DNA of 64,000 bases from Zychaea mexicana. Its lineage: Eukaryota; Mucoromycota; Mucoromycetes; Mucorales; Lichtheimiaceae. The number at the start of each line of letters is the position of its first letter. Positions within the stretch are counted from its first letter, which is position 1. Below are positions 48,014-59,900 of the stretch, piece after piece. The DNA lies in the NCBI RefSeq assembly GCF_025766255.1, contig NW_026516751.1, forward strand, positions 62,001-126,000, read 5' to 3'. The translations under genes were made by a program, and so were the position numbers. The notes below the pieces were generated by a model that saw nothing but the letters and a program-made list of their open reading frames with translations, was not told the DNA's origin and did no database searches.

Positions 48014-49855
48014 TTAGTGCTTAATGGCTCTGAGAAACCGTTGGGGTCGCCATCGACTTGTCGTTGCGACTTTCTCCTCTTCAATGGTAGTTGAATTGTT
48101 GTACGGAGGGCCCATACTGCTTGTACTGCTGCTATTATTGCTACTGCTATTACTATTGCTGCGTTCTGAATGATGATGATAAAGATGCTGAAGATGCTGT
48201 TGTTGTTTCTGATGATGATGATTTGGATGCAGATCTACGATAGGCGGTAAAAACTTGAGCACACTACTATTGCTGTCCTTGGACGATAGTGATGGCGACT
48301 GACTGAAAATGTATCGCATGCGATCGTCGTCGTCCGTCCAGTGTGCCGAGCATAATCGATATTCAAACATGACCAGCGTCAAGTCAGGCCGCTCGACCAG
48401 TCGGCGGCGTGACACGTACGATTGAAAATAAGGCTTGCCACAAGCTGTACACGGCTTGGGTTGTACATGAGGTAAGTAGTATGCTGCTTCTTTGATATTG
48501 CGTCGAGCACAGATTTCGAGTAAACTCGGTGGATCGTGTTTCAAATCGTTCATTATATGAAGTTGTTCTTCTTCGGATGTTGCATTGTTGTTATCTTTCT
48601 TTGATACAGATGCAATCTTGAGACGACGCAGGTTGGGCAGTTGTAATAACTCGGCTGGTAGCATGTTTATTTCTGGACAATGCAGGACGGAGAGTGAGGC
48701 CAGACTTTCTAATCCACCGACTTCGATGGGCAGTTCCGACAGTGAACGGTTGTGGTTCAGGTTTAAATGAGCGAGTTTTTTCAAATGGCCGATGTGTGGG
48801 CTCACGCGGGTCAGTCGGTTGTGGCCCAAGTCCAAGTCGGTCAAGTTGATTAGGCCACAGATGGTGTCTGGTATCTCGACGAGCTGGTTATGAGCGAGTT
48901 GTAAGGTTGTAAGGTTGATAAGCGATCCAATGGCATCAGGCAAGTGGGTAAGATGGTTCCTTGACCTATTGCCAATGGATGAATGGTTATTATACCGTCA
49001 CAGTGTTCTCCTTGTCTTTCCCTAAACAAGAATGTACCGACTACCAGTAGCAGCAACCCCTTTCTTTTTCGCCACCCAAGCATAAAAATAAAGGGCTGTT
49101 GAAAGAAGAAACTCCTGAGAGTGGCAAAAGAAATCCACATCTCACTTTCATACACACACACACACACACAGCTCTTTTTTTTTCTTTAGACTTCCAGGCA
49201 CCCCCTTTCTCTTTCTCACTCGCTCATCTCCCCTATAATGCTATACGACGACGACTACAACTACGACTACAACTTACAAGTCGAGCTTCTGAACCATAGT
49301 AAGATGATACAGATTCGTGCAGCTTAAACTCGTCAAGTAGCGACAGGGGAGATGCAGTTCTTGCATAGATCCACCACTACCATCCTTTGGTACTATATCT
49401 TTAAACGTCAATTTCTTCTGTTGATGGTCACTCGTGTTTTCGTCGTCGTTATTATTTTTATCAATTCCGGATTTCAAACTGGTCGGTTCTTTGGATGGCG
49501 ACCGAGAACTGCCACTACTACTCGGCAGCATGGTGTCAAGATAGTAGGTCGTGTCAACATAGGCTAGTTCCTTCACCAGACGATCGTCTTCAACATAACC
49601 GGAATCCGGTCGTCGTTGCTGTTGTGAAGTTGGCACGGGCTCGGGCTCATTGCTGTTGGAATGGCAATTGTTGCTGCTGTTGTTTGTTGCAGTTGACAAG
49701 CCATAATATTCAGGTCGGTCAAGTAACAAGTCTGTCGTAGTCGCTGTCGTTGTGATGGCTGTGACGGTGACGGTCGAGCTAGTGTTATCAGTGCGATGGT
49801 TCACGTAGCCAAACGTTAGCCCTTGGTGCTTCTTTGTACTGACACTTTGACCCAT
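48014..49855 (-). CDS. LRR protein resembling LRRC58, predicted N-myristoylated
   Basis: Two exons (49855-49278 and 48965-48014) give 509 residues; the junction restores KLDLSRNHLTHLPDAIGSL. The start MGQSVSTK has Gly2 and Ser6, a strong N-myristoylation signal, so membrane attachment is inferred. A Ser/Thr/Asn-rich region of about 150 residues follows. Then come about seven leucine-rich repeats: LQLAHNQLVEIPDTI, LDLGHNRLTRVSPHI, LNLNHNRSLSELPIEV and so on. After the repeats comes DPPSLLEICARRNIKEAAYY with CTACGKPYF and a later RLCSAHW. This matches the architecture of animal LRRC58 (DPPTLLELAAR, then a Cys pair, then CS). The Cys/His set may bind zinc. LRRC58 has been described as a ubiquitin-ligase substrate receptor in animals; a like role here is only a possibility. 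The tail is Ser/His-rich. Confidence 0.82.
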
Positions 49856-52800
49856 AACCAAATAGCCGAGCAAAGAAGAAGAAGAGGTGTGTATCAAAGG
49901 TGGAGAAGAGGGATAGAGTGTGAGCCAAAAAAAAAAAAAAAAAGAAAAACGCAGAAAAAGCGAGGTGGAGGAAGAGAGCGAAGAGCAAGAGAGAGAAGAA
50001 GAGAAATTATATATAATCGCAACAATAGAAAAAAAGGTTGAAATAATAAAGAGGGCAAGTAAACCGCACAAATAAAGAATGCACGAACGCGCGCCGAATT
50101 TTCTTTATTTTTTCAGGGGCTGGTCAACATTGGCAAAAAGTGGATAGGCAGCAATTGCACATGCTGCGCGGGCGCTTCTTCTTCTTCTTCTTTTTAAACT
50201 CGGAAGAAAACAGTTCCGGGGGGTGGTAGGAGAAAGGAGAGCGCTTGTTGGCGAATAGCCGATCTTTTAGTCGTACCTTACCCTCCCCTCCCACGCCCAG
50301 AGCAGGCGAACAACACATCGGTGGTGTAAAGACGGGCCTGTCCTTAATTGGGGCTATCCCAATAATAACAACAACAACGACAACGTTCTTTTTCTTTTTA
50401 GCTACCGGTATGTTCCTACTATGTACTACAAAGAGGTCATACGACGTGCTGTAGAATAGGTACATGGAGTTTCTCAAATGAAGGAGAGGATGGCGATGAT
50501 GGTAGAATAAACTCCATCGATTGTCTCCCCGCTAGAAACTTTAAATCGAAATCTCGGGTAAGTGTGTATGTACAGTACAGTTTTTACAATGTACTACTAT
50601 ACTGTTCTCTCCCGTTGTGTCTGTATTACATAGTGTAGATGCTACATGTACAGAGGCCTTACACGCGAAAACAGTAGCAAACCGTTTATTCCCGAATAAA
50701 GCTCAGTTCTTAAAATACATCGAAGATCATTCTCGGGAAAACAATACAAGGTTCATCGTGATCCTCGCGCACGGATTGGTGTTAACCCCATATATTCTAG
50801 TCCTGGCGAATATGTCGTTCATATCATCATAATTTACGGCTATATATACGTTGTTTTACCTCTATTCATCAACGGTTATGACGTGAAGAGCATGATTATG
50901 GATATCATGTACGTATCGACGTATATTACGTATTAGCTACTATGTAGACAACACCAACAAAGTTATATCTGTCGGTATGACGATACACTATGATCATATT
51001 CATTTCACACCAAAACCTAATAAAAAACTCAAGCTAAATCAATGATCATTTTGTCCTTTTGTTTACAGACAACGGTACTAATGTTCTTTTATCTGGTGGC
51101 ACGCCGAGATCGACGCATGCAGCCGTGTCTTCCTTTCGCTTGCTGTCGTTGATCTTCATAAAGAACAATACGCAGCAGACATATTGTTGCATTACTGTAC
51201 ATCTTACAGAATTCATGCATCGAACGAAAGAAAGAAAGCTGTCAATAGGGGAGAGTGAGGAGGGAGTATATGTGTAAGGTGAGAACACGACTCTTTATAC
51301 TCTTTCTCTCTCTCTTGAGCTCAATGCTGCGGCAAACGAAGAAATGTTGTTTAGTTCTACATATACGTCATGTAGCAGCGCTACTACTAGCATCAGCAAC
51401 AAGAAGACAGAAGCATACAACCAGTTGATAGCAGCCTCCCTATTTTTTTCTGTTGTCTTTTGCTTCTACCGACGTGGGAGTTAGTGCTGATGATGATGGC
51501 AGGCGTACATATATGTCACATCACATATCCAGCCCCCACCCTCCCCTCTTTCTTCTCCTCCCCTATTTTATCGTACATACTTTCCATCAAAATTTGCAGC
51601 AAGCAATGAGAGAAGTTGCAAAATGCCAACTTTTCATTTTGTACCTTAACTGATGCAACATTAAGCTGTGTGTATCGTGCTGCTACTGCACTGCTTTCAA
51701 ATGGAGTGTGCTTACAAGAAGAAGAGGTTCTGAGCCTTTCATCCCGCCATTTGCTGTACATAGAGCGCTTTGCACTGTATGGGCCATTTACCCCTCCTCT
51801 ATCGCATTTATTTGGAAAATTGTGATAAAGTGCATATTATATGCCGCATAGATGCACGCCTGCCACATTGTACAATTACTGACTACATAATGCGCACCAT
51901 GCTTAGCTTACTAAGAAGATCGCTATGCATAAAGCACACAATAGCCGCGTGCTCCGGAGCTAATACACAAAAAAGAGCATGCTTAATCCGGCTTGCCGCT
52001 GCCATTTATTATACTCCAATCGGCGACTATCACATCAATCTACTGCTTGATATTACCCTGTAGGAAAATTTATCTTAAAAAAGGTTTTAAGTTTCCGCTC
52101 GCGGCTCCATTTTGATAAAAGGCGGGCTTTTCACGTGCAAGACTTCTTTTCTAAAAGTAAACTTGCACTTCCGATTCGGTTGTTTCAGCAATTATAGTTT
52201 TGCTAATCATCAGTATAAACAAGCATGGTAAGTATGTCTATGCAAGTGGATACCGTGTAACCTCTCGACAAAAAGAGAAAAAGGGGTGATAATGATCTAT
52301 CTTTATGCACATGTTTGAATATGCATTTGGAGTACACTAGCACCATTTGCCTCTTGTCCAGAGACCAGCAGCACGTGTGGTGTGTCAGATAAGTACAGAT
52401 ACAAATACGTGCGTGTAGTAATTGGACGGTGCGCGCATACTGCTACCGTTCGAATGCAATATGCACTGCTACACATCCCTCGCCTCATTAGTTTGGCGTT
52501 TCGTGATGATGAATGTGTTGCTGTATACTTGACGCATATTGAAGGCGTGTATTATGATCATCCACGGATATTTCAAAAATCCAAAATAAAGAAACACCCA
52601 TAATCATGACATAGTGTTGCAGTGCTGCGCGAACTTGCTTGTAATTACATACAAAATGGATTGGACCAATTACAAATACGCCGTGCGCCGATGCTAATAA
52701 TCATCGCTGTTGCCGCGCATGCATCCATCAAAAGGGAGGGGAAAAAGCTGCCACGTATTTGTTAATGCAAGAAGCATTTATAACAAGCAAGAGACAAGCA

Positions 52801-53064
52801 GCGCGATCTAGCCCGCGACAACGACATACCATCCTCATCTGGGGGTTCCTATAAAGATAAACCATATGCTTTTGGTTTTTTATCGACTGTGTAATAATGT
52901 ACATACACAGGATTTGTCTCTATGTATAATTACAAGAAGAAGAAGAAGAAGAAGAAAAAGTACGAATGGAAGAACAGATAGCGAGAAAGATCAAATGTGC
53001 TGTGTGTGTATGTGTGTGTGTGTGTGTGTATGTGTGTATGAAAGAGGCGTACAGGGTGAAAAGT
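49856..53064. other. Long region without a recognised gene
   Basis: Only short, isolated frames occur. One near 50640-50770 reads FPNKAQFLKYIEDHSRENNT, which resembles the start of FAR1/MULE-like transposase DNA-binding domains, but nothing more of such an element could be followed. At 52224 an ATG directly followed by GTAAGT could be a one-codon first exon like that of ISY1, but no downstream exon was recognised. A (GT)n-type repeat lies at 53001-53040. Confidence 0.45.
53001..53040. repeat. (GT)n microsatellite with GTAT interruptions
   Basis: About 40 bases of GT units with two A interruptions, just downstream of the bL9m stop codon. Confidence 0.85.
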
Positions 53065-53994
53065 TTAGGCAGCATCAACCACCACCTTGAGAGTGACAGG
53101 CGATCCGGCGACCTGGACAACGACTTCGTGCTCACCCAGCGATTTGATACGCTCCGTCTTGAACTGAATCAATTGCTTATCCACATTCAATCCATAATCC
53201 TCCTTGAGCTTGCTTGCCAAATCATCAGCAGTGACAGATCCAAAAGTGTTGGTGGTTTCAGGGATCACAGCGCGCTTGAATTCAAGTGCAGTAACACCCG
53301 AAAGAATCGATTCTACTTGGCTGGCTTGTGCTTGACGCTTGCTGGCTTCTTGAGCAGCACCCGTTACCTAAGTATACCATCATCTTTGTAAGTCATCTCA
53401 ACTCCTACTCTCACGTACATCCAACATGCAAACCAACGCCCAGCTTTTTTGTTGGTGAGCCTGGCATGTACCTGATCGGCCTTTAACTGTTCAGCTGATG
53501 CCTTTTGCTGCTGTTCCAGCTGCCGATTACGGGGACCTTCGAATGCTTTGACATAGCTTGCCTTTCCACTAGGGAATAGGGTATTGCGCATCAGACCGGC
53601 TACATGTATAGCTAATGTCAGTTGTCTAATCTACAGGACGAGGAAGAAAATATTCTCATTCCACTACTTACGTCGAACAGACACGATTTCGTCTATATAT
53701 TAACAAGTATTTTTAGTGAGAAAAGATTGCTAAGACGACGACGATTACAACCGAAAAAGACAAGGAGAGTTCGCTTTAGTTTACCTTGAAGACCAACACC
53801 TTCAATATATTCATTGAGTCGTACTGGGATCGATGCTTTCTTGTGAGCATGGCGCTAAGAGTAACCGACAGTGAGTTAAGGGATTTAGTAATGTTTGTGG
53901 AGCCGATATCCCAATCAATGCTTTTATTAAGTACCACAATAATGGCTCTTGACGAACGGGCAAACTGACGCGCGCAAATGAAGGGTAATGACAT
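53065..53994 (-). CDS. Mitochondrial ribosomal protein bL9m
   Basis: A nuclear gene for the mitochondrial homologue of bacterial L9, a large-subunit protein. Exon 1 (53994-53935) encodes MSLPFICARQFARSSRAIIV, an Arg/Ser-rich presequence. Exon 2 (53854-53785) gives RHAHKKASIPVRLNEYIEGV plus GLQ. Exon 3 (53692-53672, 21 bases) gives DEIVSVR. Exon 4 gives PGLMRNTLFPSGKASYVKAF. That is the L9 N-domain order: valine-rich strand, then PG-RN-L-P-GKA. The connecting helix is Gln/Lys-rich (QLEQQQKASAEQLKADQ). The C-domain shows FGSVTADDLASKL and IKSLGEHEVVVQV, matching bacterial L9 (FGSVT, LGEH). The stop is at 53067-53065. Phases of exons 1-4 agree; the last intron edge is approximate. Confidence 0.92.
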
Positions 53995-53999
53995 TATCT

Positions 54000-54388
54000 A
54001 CTTTTTTGTTTTTGTTTTTTTTTTTTGGCTTTGACAACCTCTTTCTCTCACTCGTTCAGTAAGCGGAGCTTTTCCAGTATTTTTTTTTTCTTCTTGATTT
54101 GTTTGTCAGGTGAAGGTCCCAATGCGGCGGGGGACCCAATGAAAAATGTTTCGATTTGAGTACGGTGTCAAATGAGCATAGTGGATATTGAAATTGCTTT
54201 CAGATATGCTGTCTGTTACATAATAGAGTAGTTCAAAAGGAACACGACTCGCGTTTCTTATCAGCAATTGTTTATTTTATTTTATTGGTTATGCATCGTA
54301 TCATAAGCACTTTGTACATCGTAATAAGGATTTGCAGCTGGAACAACAGGCTTATTCTCGGGAGATAATATATCATGCATCGTTTTTT
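54000..54388. other. Intergenic region upstream of bL9m
   Basis: Promoter side of bL9m and 3' side of the next minus-strand gene. T-rich runs only; no coding segment was recognised. Confidence 0.5.
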
Positions 54389-54949
54389 TCAGAGTTGATT
54401 TTCCACACTTAAATTAAAGAAAAGAAGGATCAGCTCGACGGAGGGCTGGGCGTGCACATCGAACGGCTCCTCACTGTGGAGGTGGCAGTAAGAGAGCCCA
54501 GCTTCCTCCCACATTCTCCAATTATTTTTGAAGTCAGCTGTTGGCTCAATACTAGTATCATAGCAGAAGCCAAGCTTGCTTGTGTCAAAATCCGCCAAAT
54601 GTACGCTTCGAAATTACTGTTGGACCCTAATTTGCTGCAACAATCTGTGTGAGATGGACGGAATCGTGCGGTGTGCTTTTTTGCCTCTCTGTAGCAAAAT
54701 GCTCGCCGTTTGCCAGAATCGGATGAGGGGAAGCTGGTCTCCCTTACTGGCACCCTCATGAGTATATTGCTGCTGGAACTCTTCCTGGGCGAGTTGCTTG
54801 GGTTCTTCTGGTTCTTCCTGTTGTTCAATTTGCCCATCTACATTGTCGATATTGCTAATTTCGTGGGGTCGGAGGCTGCTGTTGATGCTTTCCGCATGGT
54901 GGATGTTGCTGCGGGACTGCCGTCTCTTACTCTTGGCCGTGATAACCAC
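54389..54949 (-). CDS. Probable spliced gene, unknown function
   Basis: Two protein-like minus-strand segments lie in different frames. The upstream one (54949 to about 54650) is basic then Gln/Glu-rich, with AKSKRRQSRSNIHHAESINS and EQQEEPEEPKQLAQEEFQQQ. The downstream one (54598 to a stop at 54391-54389) reads LADFDTSKLGFCYDTSIEPT and NNWRMWEEAGLSYCHLHSEE. A donor GTAAGG near 54763 lies between them, but no acceptor gave a clean phase in my reading. No in-frame ATG precedes the upstream segment, so the true 5' end may lie beyond 54949. The family is not recognised. It could also be a decayed gene. Confidence 0.4.
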
Positions 54950-55672
54950 CTATTTGACCCGACCCGCACGCTTTGACGTCACTCTAGTAATAACCGTACA
55001 TATCAAATAGTTTCTTCGCGCCGGAAAATGTTACTTTTCTTATATTTTTAGAGAAATAAAAGAGTGGAAAAGAGAGAGGAGCGAAGCCAGCAGAGCTTAT
55101 CTCGAAGCAGTGTTTATATATCTACTTTTGCTCTATCATCAACTGACCCCAGTAAGGTAAATTAAAGAAAAGACTTGACAGCGTCACCTGCCAGTCCAGG
55201 TCATGCCCTGTTGTTACACAAACAAGCACACTAAACACGTACAATGGACATGCCGAGCAGATGGTTTTCGCCATCTCCCGAGGCAATGGGCAACTATTCT
55301 GACCTTCCCCTTTGCCATGCGCACGCTCTAGGTTACACGTACACACTGTTCACGTCTTTTTACCCGGCTGTTTTGCAGTTTTGCCGATTGAGAAGACAAC
55401 GCGTTTTCTTCAATTCTGCTATATATGCTGGAGTTACACAAAGTCAACAATAAGGAAACGTGCACGGAAGCATATCGGAACGGTCAATGTATACGAAAGT
55501 TGAGCCTTTGGTACCAAAAGTCAATCCAAACTTTAAAAAGTCAATGCTCGGTTGGATTACATATACATCAATAAAGCTCCCACACGAACCATGACATACA
55601 ATTAAATCATGGATAATCTACCCAAAAAGGACTGAATTCTATACAAATAAAAGGCACAGCGTCTACGATTGC
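54950..55672. other. Intergenic region
   Basis: Contains one ATG-initiated plus-strand frame (55244-55453, 69 codons) without recognisable features. Nothing else was supported. Confidence 0.45.
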
Positions 55673-56266
55673 TCAAGACCACAGCGCGTCAAAGAATGCC
55701 TCTTCGTGCTCCAGTTCCTTTTCTAGCTGATCTCTGATGTCATCCATCGTAATATCGGCTTCCCTTGTTTCGCTTTCGCTATCGTTTCTCGTGTCGCACT
55801 CATGAGTGACAGTGCTGCTGCTACTTCTTGGATAAGTTTGATTTTTGTCGTAGTGAGCATTACGATGATGCCGGTTACATGCTACTATCTGGGGTATGCT
55901 GTTTCCGTCATGTTGGTGAAGGGAAAAGTTGCTGTCGCTATAGTAATCATTATGATAACGTGTGTAATAATCTTTAACATTGCTGTCTTGATATTCTTGA
56001 GGTCTGTAGTAGTAGTTGTATTGCTGGTGCTGATAGTAGATATTATAGCCTGATCCAAAATAGTAGTTTCGGTTCTCATTTGCCTTGGCGTAGTAGTGGT
56101 ACTTGTTTATATGCATATTTTCGAAAGATGACGAAGGATTTGGAGAGGAAGAAGACGTATCAGGATTCTTTTGATGTTTTCCCCTCTTATATGTTGGTGG
56201 GCTCTTTGTCAGTGCATAGGGGTACTGTACTTTGTCTTCTCTGGCCAAAAAGTTCAATGATGCCAT
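55673..56266 (-). CDS. Hypothetical Tyr/Asn/His-rich low-complexity protein
   Basis: An uninterrupted ATG-started frame of 197 residues. The middle (about residues 50-105) is extreme in Tyr, Asn, His and Gln: YHYYAKANENRNYYFGSGYN, IYYQHQQYNYYYRPQEYQDS. This is the composition of prion-like or condensate-forming regions. The C-terminus is acidic and helical (DDIRDQLEKELEHEEAFFDA), ending LWS. The N-terminus MASLNFLAREDKVQYPYALT is more ordinary. No domain is recognised. The clean frame through a biased sequence suggests a real gene, but splicing and expression are unproven. It lies upstream of and on the same strand as the unknown gene at 54389. Confidence 0.55.
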   Translation of the reverse strand: MASLNFLAREDKVQYPYALTKSPPTYKRGKHQKNPDTSSSSPNPSSSFENMHINKYHYYAKANENRNYYFGSGYNIYYQHQQYNYYYRPQEYQDSNVKDYYTRYHNDYYSDSNFSLHQHDGNSIPQIVACNRHHRNAHYDKNQTYPRSSSSTVTHECDTRNDSESETREADITMDDIRDQLEKELEHEEAFFDALWS

Positions 56267-56975
56267 CCTTCTTTGTTGATTGATTGAAGTAAATTGCAGT
56301 TTTGCTGCCTTGCGTCACCCGGTCAAAAGCGACGACGTGAACATAAGCAATGTATTTGTGAGCCTCCCTCGATCTTCCCAAAAGCTTCCCTTTTTTAAAA
56401 ACCTGCAACTGTTGTAAGACCGGGTAACCCCTGTATTTCCATCGAGTGAGTCGTTTGATGGGTTCTCACAGAGCGAACAAGAAGCGCACTTGGCTTTTCC
56501 TCTCCTACAACCTGTATCATAACCTTACTATTTTATGCTACTACAGTATGTGTCCTTTGTTCCTTCCGCTGATGATTGTCATGTAATAAGCACTTTGACC
56601 TTTTCTCTACTACCAAGGGATCCCGTATACTCATTGTGTTGCTCTTACAGTATGCTCAATGACATAAGTCATAGATAATCGCAAAAGCTTTCTTCATTTT
56701 AAGCTGCTACTACAGTACTACTACTACTACTACTACTACTACCAAGAACAGTGTATTTCGTTTAAAAAAAGCAGGGACAAATAAAAGACTTTATGCAACT
56801 AAAACAAGAGTAGATGTGCGAATTATATGTGCGTATACATGCGTGTTGACATGGTTTTTTGATAATAACACTAGATACAAACAGAGAAATGGAAAAGAAG
56901 CACGAACAAAAAGATTTTCAATGGGAATTGTTTGTTGGCCGTGATCTGGCACTTCGTTTAGTGGTAGCTTGTGTC
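56267..56975. other. Intergenic region
   Basis: 3' flank of the ITC1-like gene. It includes a (CTA)n microsatellite at 56717-56742. No gene was recognised. Confidence 0.55.
56717..56742. repeat. (CTA)n microsatellite
   Basis: About eight CTA/ACT units in an intergenic position downstream of the ITC1-like gene. Confidence 0.85.
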
Positions 56976-59900
56976 TCAACTTTTGTGATTGCCTAAAAGA
57001 AAGCCACCATAAGACTCATGCATGATCGTACGGTATTCAATCTCTTTGAGCCACTTGCCTGTGCACGTCTCTTCATAGATTCTGCAATGTAAGTATGTCG
57101 TTTTGCTATTTCGTTTTTCAGTTTGCATTCACGGATACCTTTTGGGTTCAGCCATAGCAATAAATGCTGGATCTAAAAATGTCGTATCATAATAATACTT
57201 TGTTAAGGCTTTTACTCTATCTTTCTCGGGAGCCAAAAGAAAAAAAGAGGAGCCTACTTCTTCCGGATCAGAATAGCATCGCCACCAACTACTACAACTT
57301 GACATATCCTCTGATGAACTGTTTAGTCGCTGCTCAAGCCAATCACTCTCCTCTTCAAATCCTTGCGCCTTCATCAAAGCCAGCGTGAACCATTGGCCAC
57401 CTCCGCGTCCCCACGGTTGTTCTGGTTCACCGTCTGGATAGTCACGTTCACGGATCATTTGGATGTCGACATCGCTGGGGCTCTGGACGTAAAGACGACC
57501 TGTACCATAAGTGCTCGAGGTACCGATGTTGTCCAGATAAAGGTATCTATTATAGAATCGATCCCGGCCTAATGGACGTATCCGCAGCGTCATGTACTTT
57601 CGCATATCCTTTTCCAATTGTTCCTCCTAGAAAAGGAATAAAGACAGTTTTATTAAAAGGCCTATCCCTTCATTGCCATCCGAAACGAAAGAAATCAGAT
57701 ATGTTACCTTTTTGCGAAGCACTCGTTCTTCTTCTTCCAGTTTCCGTCGCTCTTCAGCTTTTTGCCGCAGTTCTTGACTTCTTGCCTTGGCTGCCTCCCG
57801 CTGTTTCTTGTACATTTCCTTCTTTAACTGTTCCATCTCTTTGCGTTTTTGCTGCTTCAGCCTGAGTTTCTCTTGTCGCGATTTATGTCGTCGTTCATGA
57901 CTCTTCACTCTACGGGAAGAACTAGGATACCACTGGTCAGCTAAATTGTTTTCCCATGCAACTGAATGTAGGTTACTCACGTATCACTATCATCCGAACC
58001 AGCACTTGCATCTTCCGAGTCATCATTAGAGTCCGAGTCGTCATCCTCACTATCCGAGTCTTCATCATCATCATCATCTTCTGAAGTGTCTTTTTCTTCC
58101 TTGTCTGCACGATCCCGTTTGTCTAACTCTGACCGTCGCGCCGCTCTGTTTATTATAGTAATGCGTATTAGTTCCTTCATAACATACGACGGGTGTAGGA
58201 CGTGGACTAAAAATAGTACTTACAAAGTTTTAACTTCCTTGTTTAATTCCACTTTTTGTCGTCTAAATTCTGTAAGTTGTTCTTGGCACTCTTCCATAAA
58301 GTCCCTATACAAAGGTACTTGAGTTAGTACACCTAAAGCAAATCATTACATCTACAAAACTGTAACAGGTAGTAACTTACTTTACAGCGGTAGACTCGTT
58401 AACAGCTTCTATGAGAAAACCGAGAATCGCGAGCTTGTGTTTGATGCTCAAAGAAGGGTATTGGCGTTCTCGTTCAGATGCTGTAGAGTTGTTTCTTGGG
58501 ACCAAATGACGCAGGATCATGTCTAACTCAGGCACAAGAGCCGGAGTCGCGATCTTGTTGAGACATCCGATCAATATGTTTTCCCATCCTTTACGATCAT
58601 TTCTAACTTCACGACGATCCCATCCTTGTGATAATTTAAGCTGCTCCGCGTCCCGCCATCCTCGCTCCACCTTGTCACGTCGAAGACGGGAAAATGCAGT
58701 ATTCTGCTGTTTCACTCGTCCTGATGGCGAATCTTCGTGATTATCCTCCTTCATTGAATCCACATACTCTTCGTTCATTAACCCGCTTGCGATATCACCG
58801 GCAATGTCTTGCTTTCGATCTTTGATGATGACGTTAAGAAGGCACACATTGCTCTCAAACAAGATATTGTTTGATCTTGGCTGAGACTGCTGTTGCTGTG
58901 GAGACTGACATAGGGCGCGTTCGAAATCGTCGATACTAAATGGCATCAAGCTGAGTGGATCCGAGAAAACGGCCAGGAACGACCAAATGGATATGAACTG
59001 TTCAAATATTTCGTCAGGTATCGCATTGTTCTTGTGCGGTGGCGGTCGATCAGGTCGTCCGCCCGTCGGATATGGAATCGTGGCTGGGCCGGTGTATTTG
59101 TCAGGTGCCATGTCGACCAACGCCCAGTTCAAGTTTGGATCCTTTCTGTAGATTGGCAAGTCGAGATCCTCAATAGGGTACTTGACTGCTGCTTGTTTCC
59201 GTCTTTCTTCTCGTTGACGCTCCTTTTCTTCCTTTAATTTTGCCTTTTGCAAAAGATTTTCTTCCTTCCTTGCCCTTTTTTCTGCCTCTTTGTCTTCCAA
59301 TTCCTTCAAAGGTGCTTTCCGTTTCCGAGCCTGGCTGGCGTACGCTAAATCCTGTGCCTCTTGTAAATGGTGTGGTAATACAGTGCTGATGCCATAGTGA
59401 TATGCAACGTTTGGCTGGCGAAAAGAACGACAGATTTATTATTTAGCTAACTTATTCGTTGATTATTCTCCATTTCATTAATCCCACATCTTTCGAAAAT
59501 ATTTACCTTGACCAACCATGGTGCTCCGATATAACTATCTCTTTGAGCACATTCTCGAATAAGTCTTTGGATCATATGACGACAGAATACACGCTTGTCT
59601 CGCCTATGTATTGTATACGAGATGATCAGTCACTGGAAAGCTAAACTCTATATAACCGTCGTCCACTATGTCATACCTTATTTCATCGCTATCCACAGTT
59701 CGCACGAAGTCTTCAAGAGGTTGTCTATATTCATTGATAAGTTGTACCCTATATCGTAGGGCCTGAGATGGATTGAAGATATTCTGTTCGTAATTCGGTG
59801 GCATAGCCTGATCGTTGCTCGGAACAGGTGTAAAGGAGGATGGATCTGGTACTACCATATCCTGCTGTTGTTGCTGTTGCTGTTGCCAAGGTTCTTGCTG

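Noticed and set aside
52224..52603. Gene with one-codon first exon (ATG then GTAAGT) at 52224
   Set aside because: The donor is good, but no downstream segment reads as a recognisable protein in the required phase.
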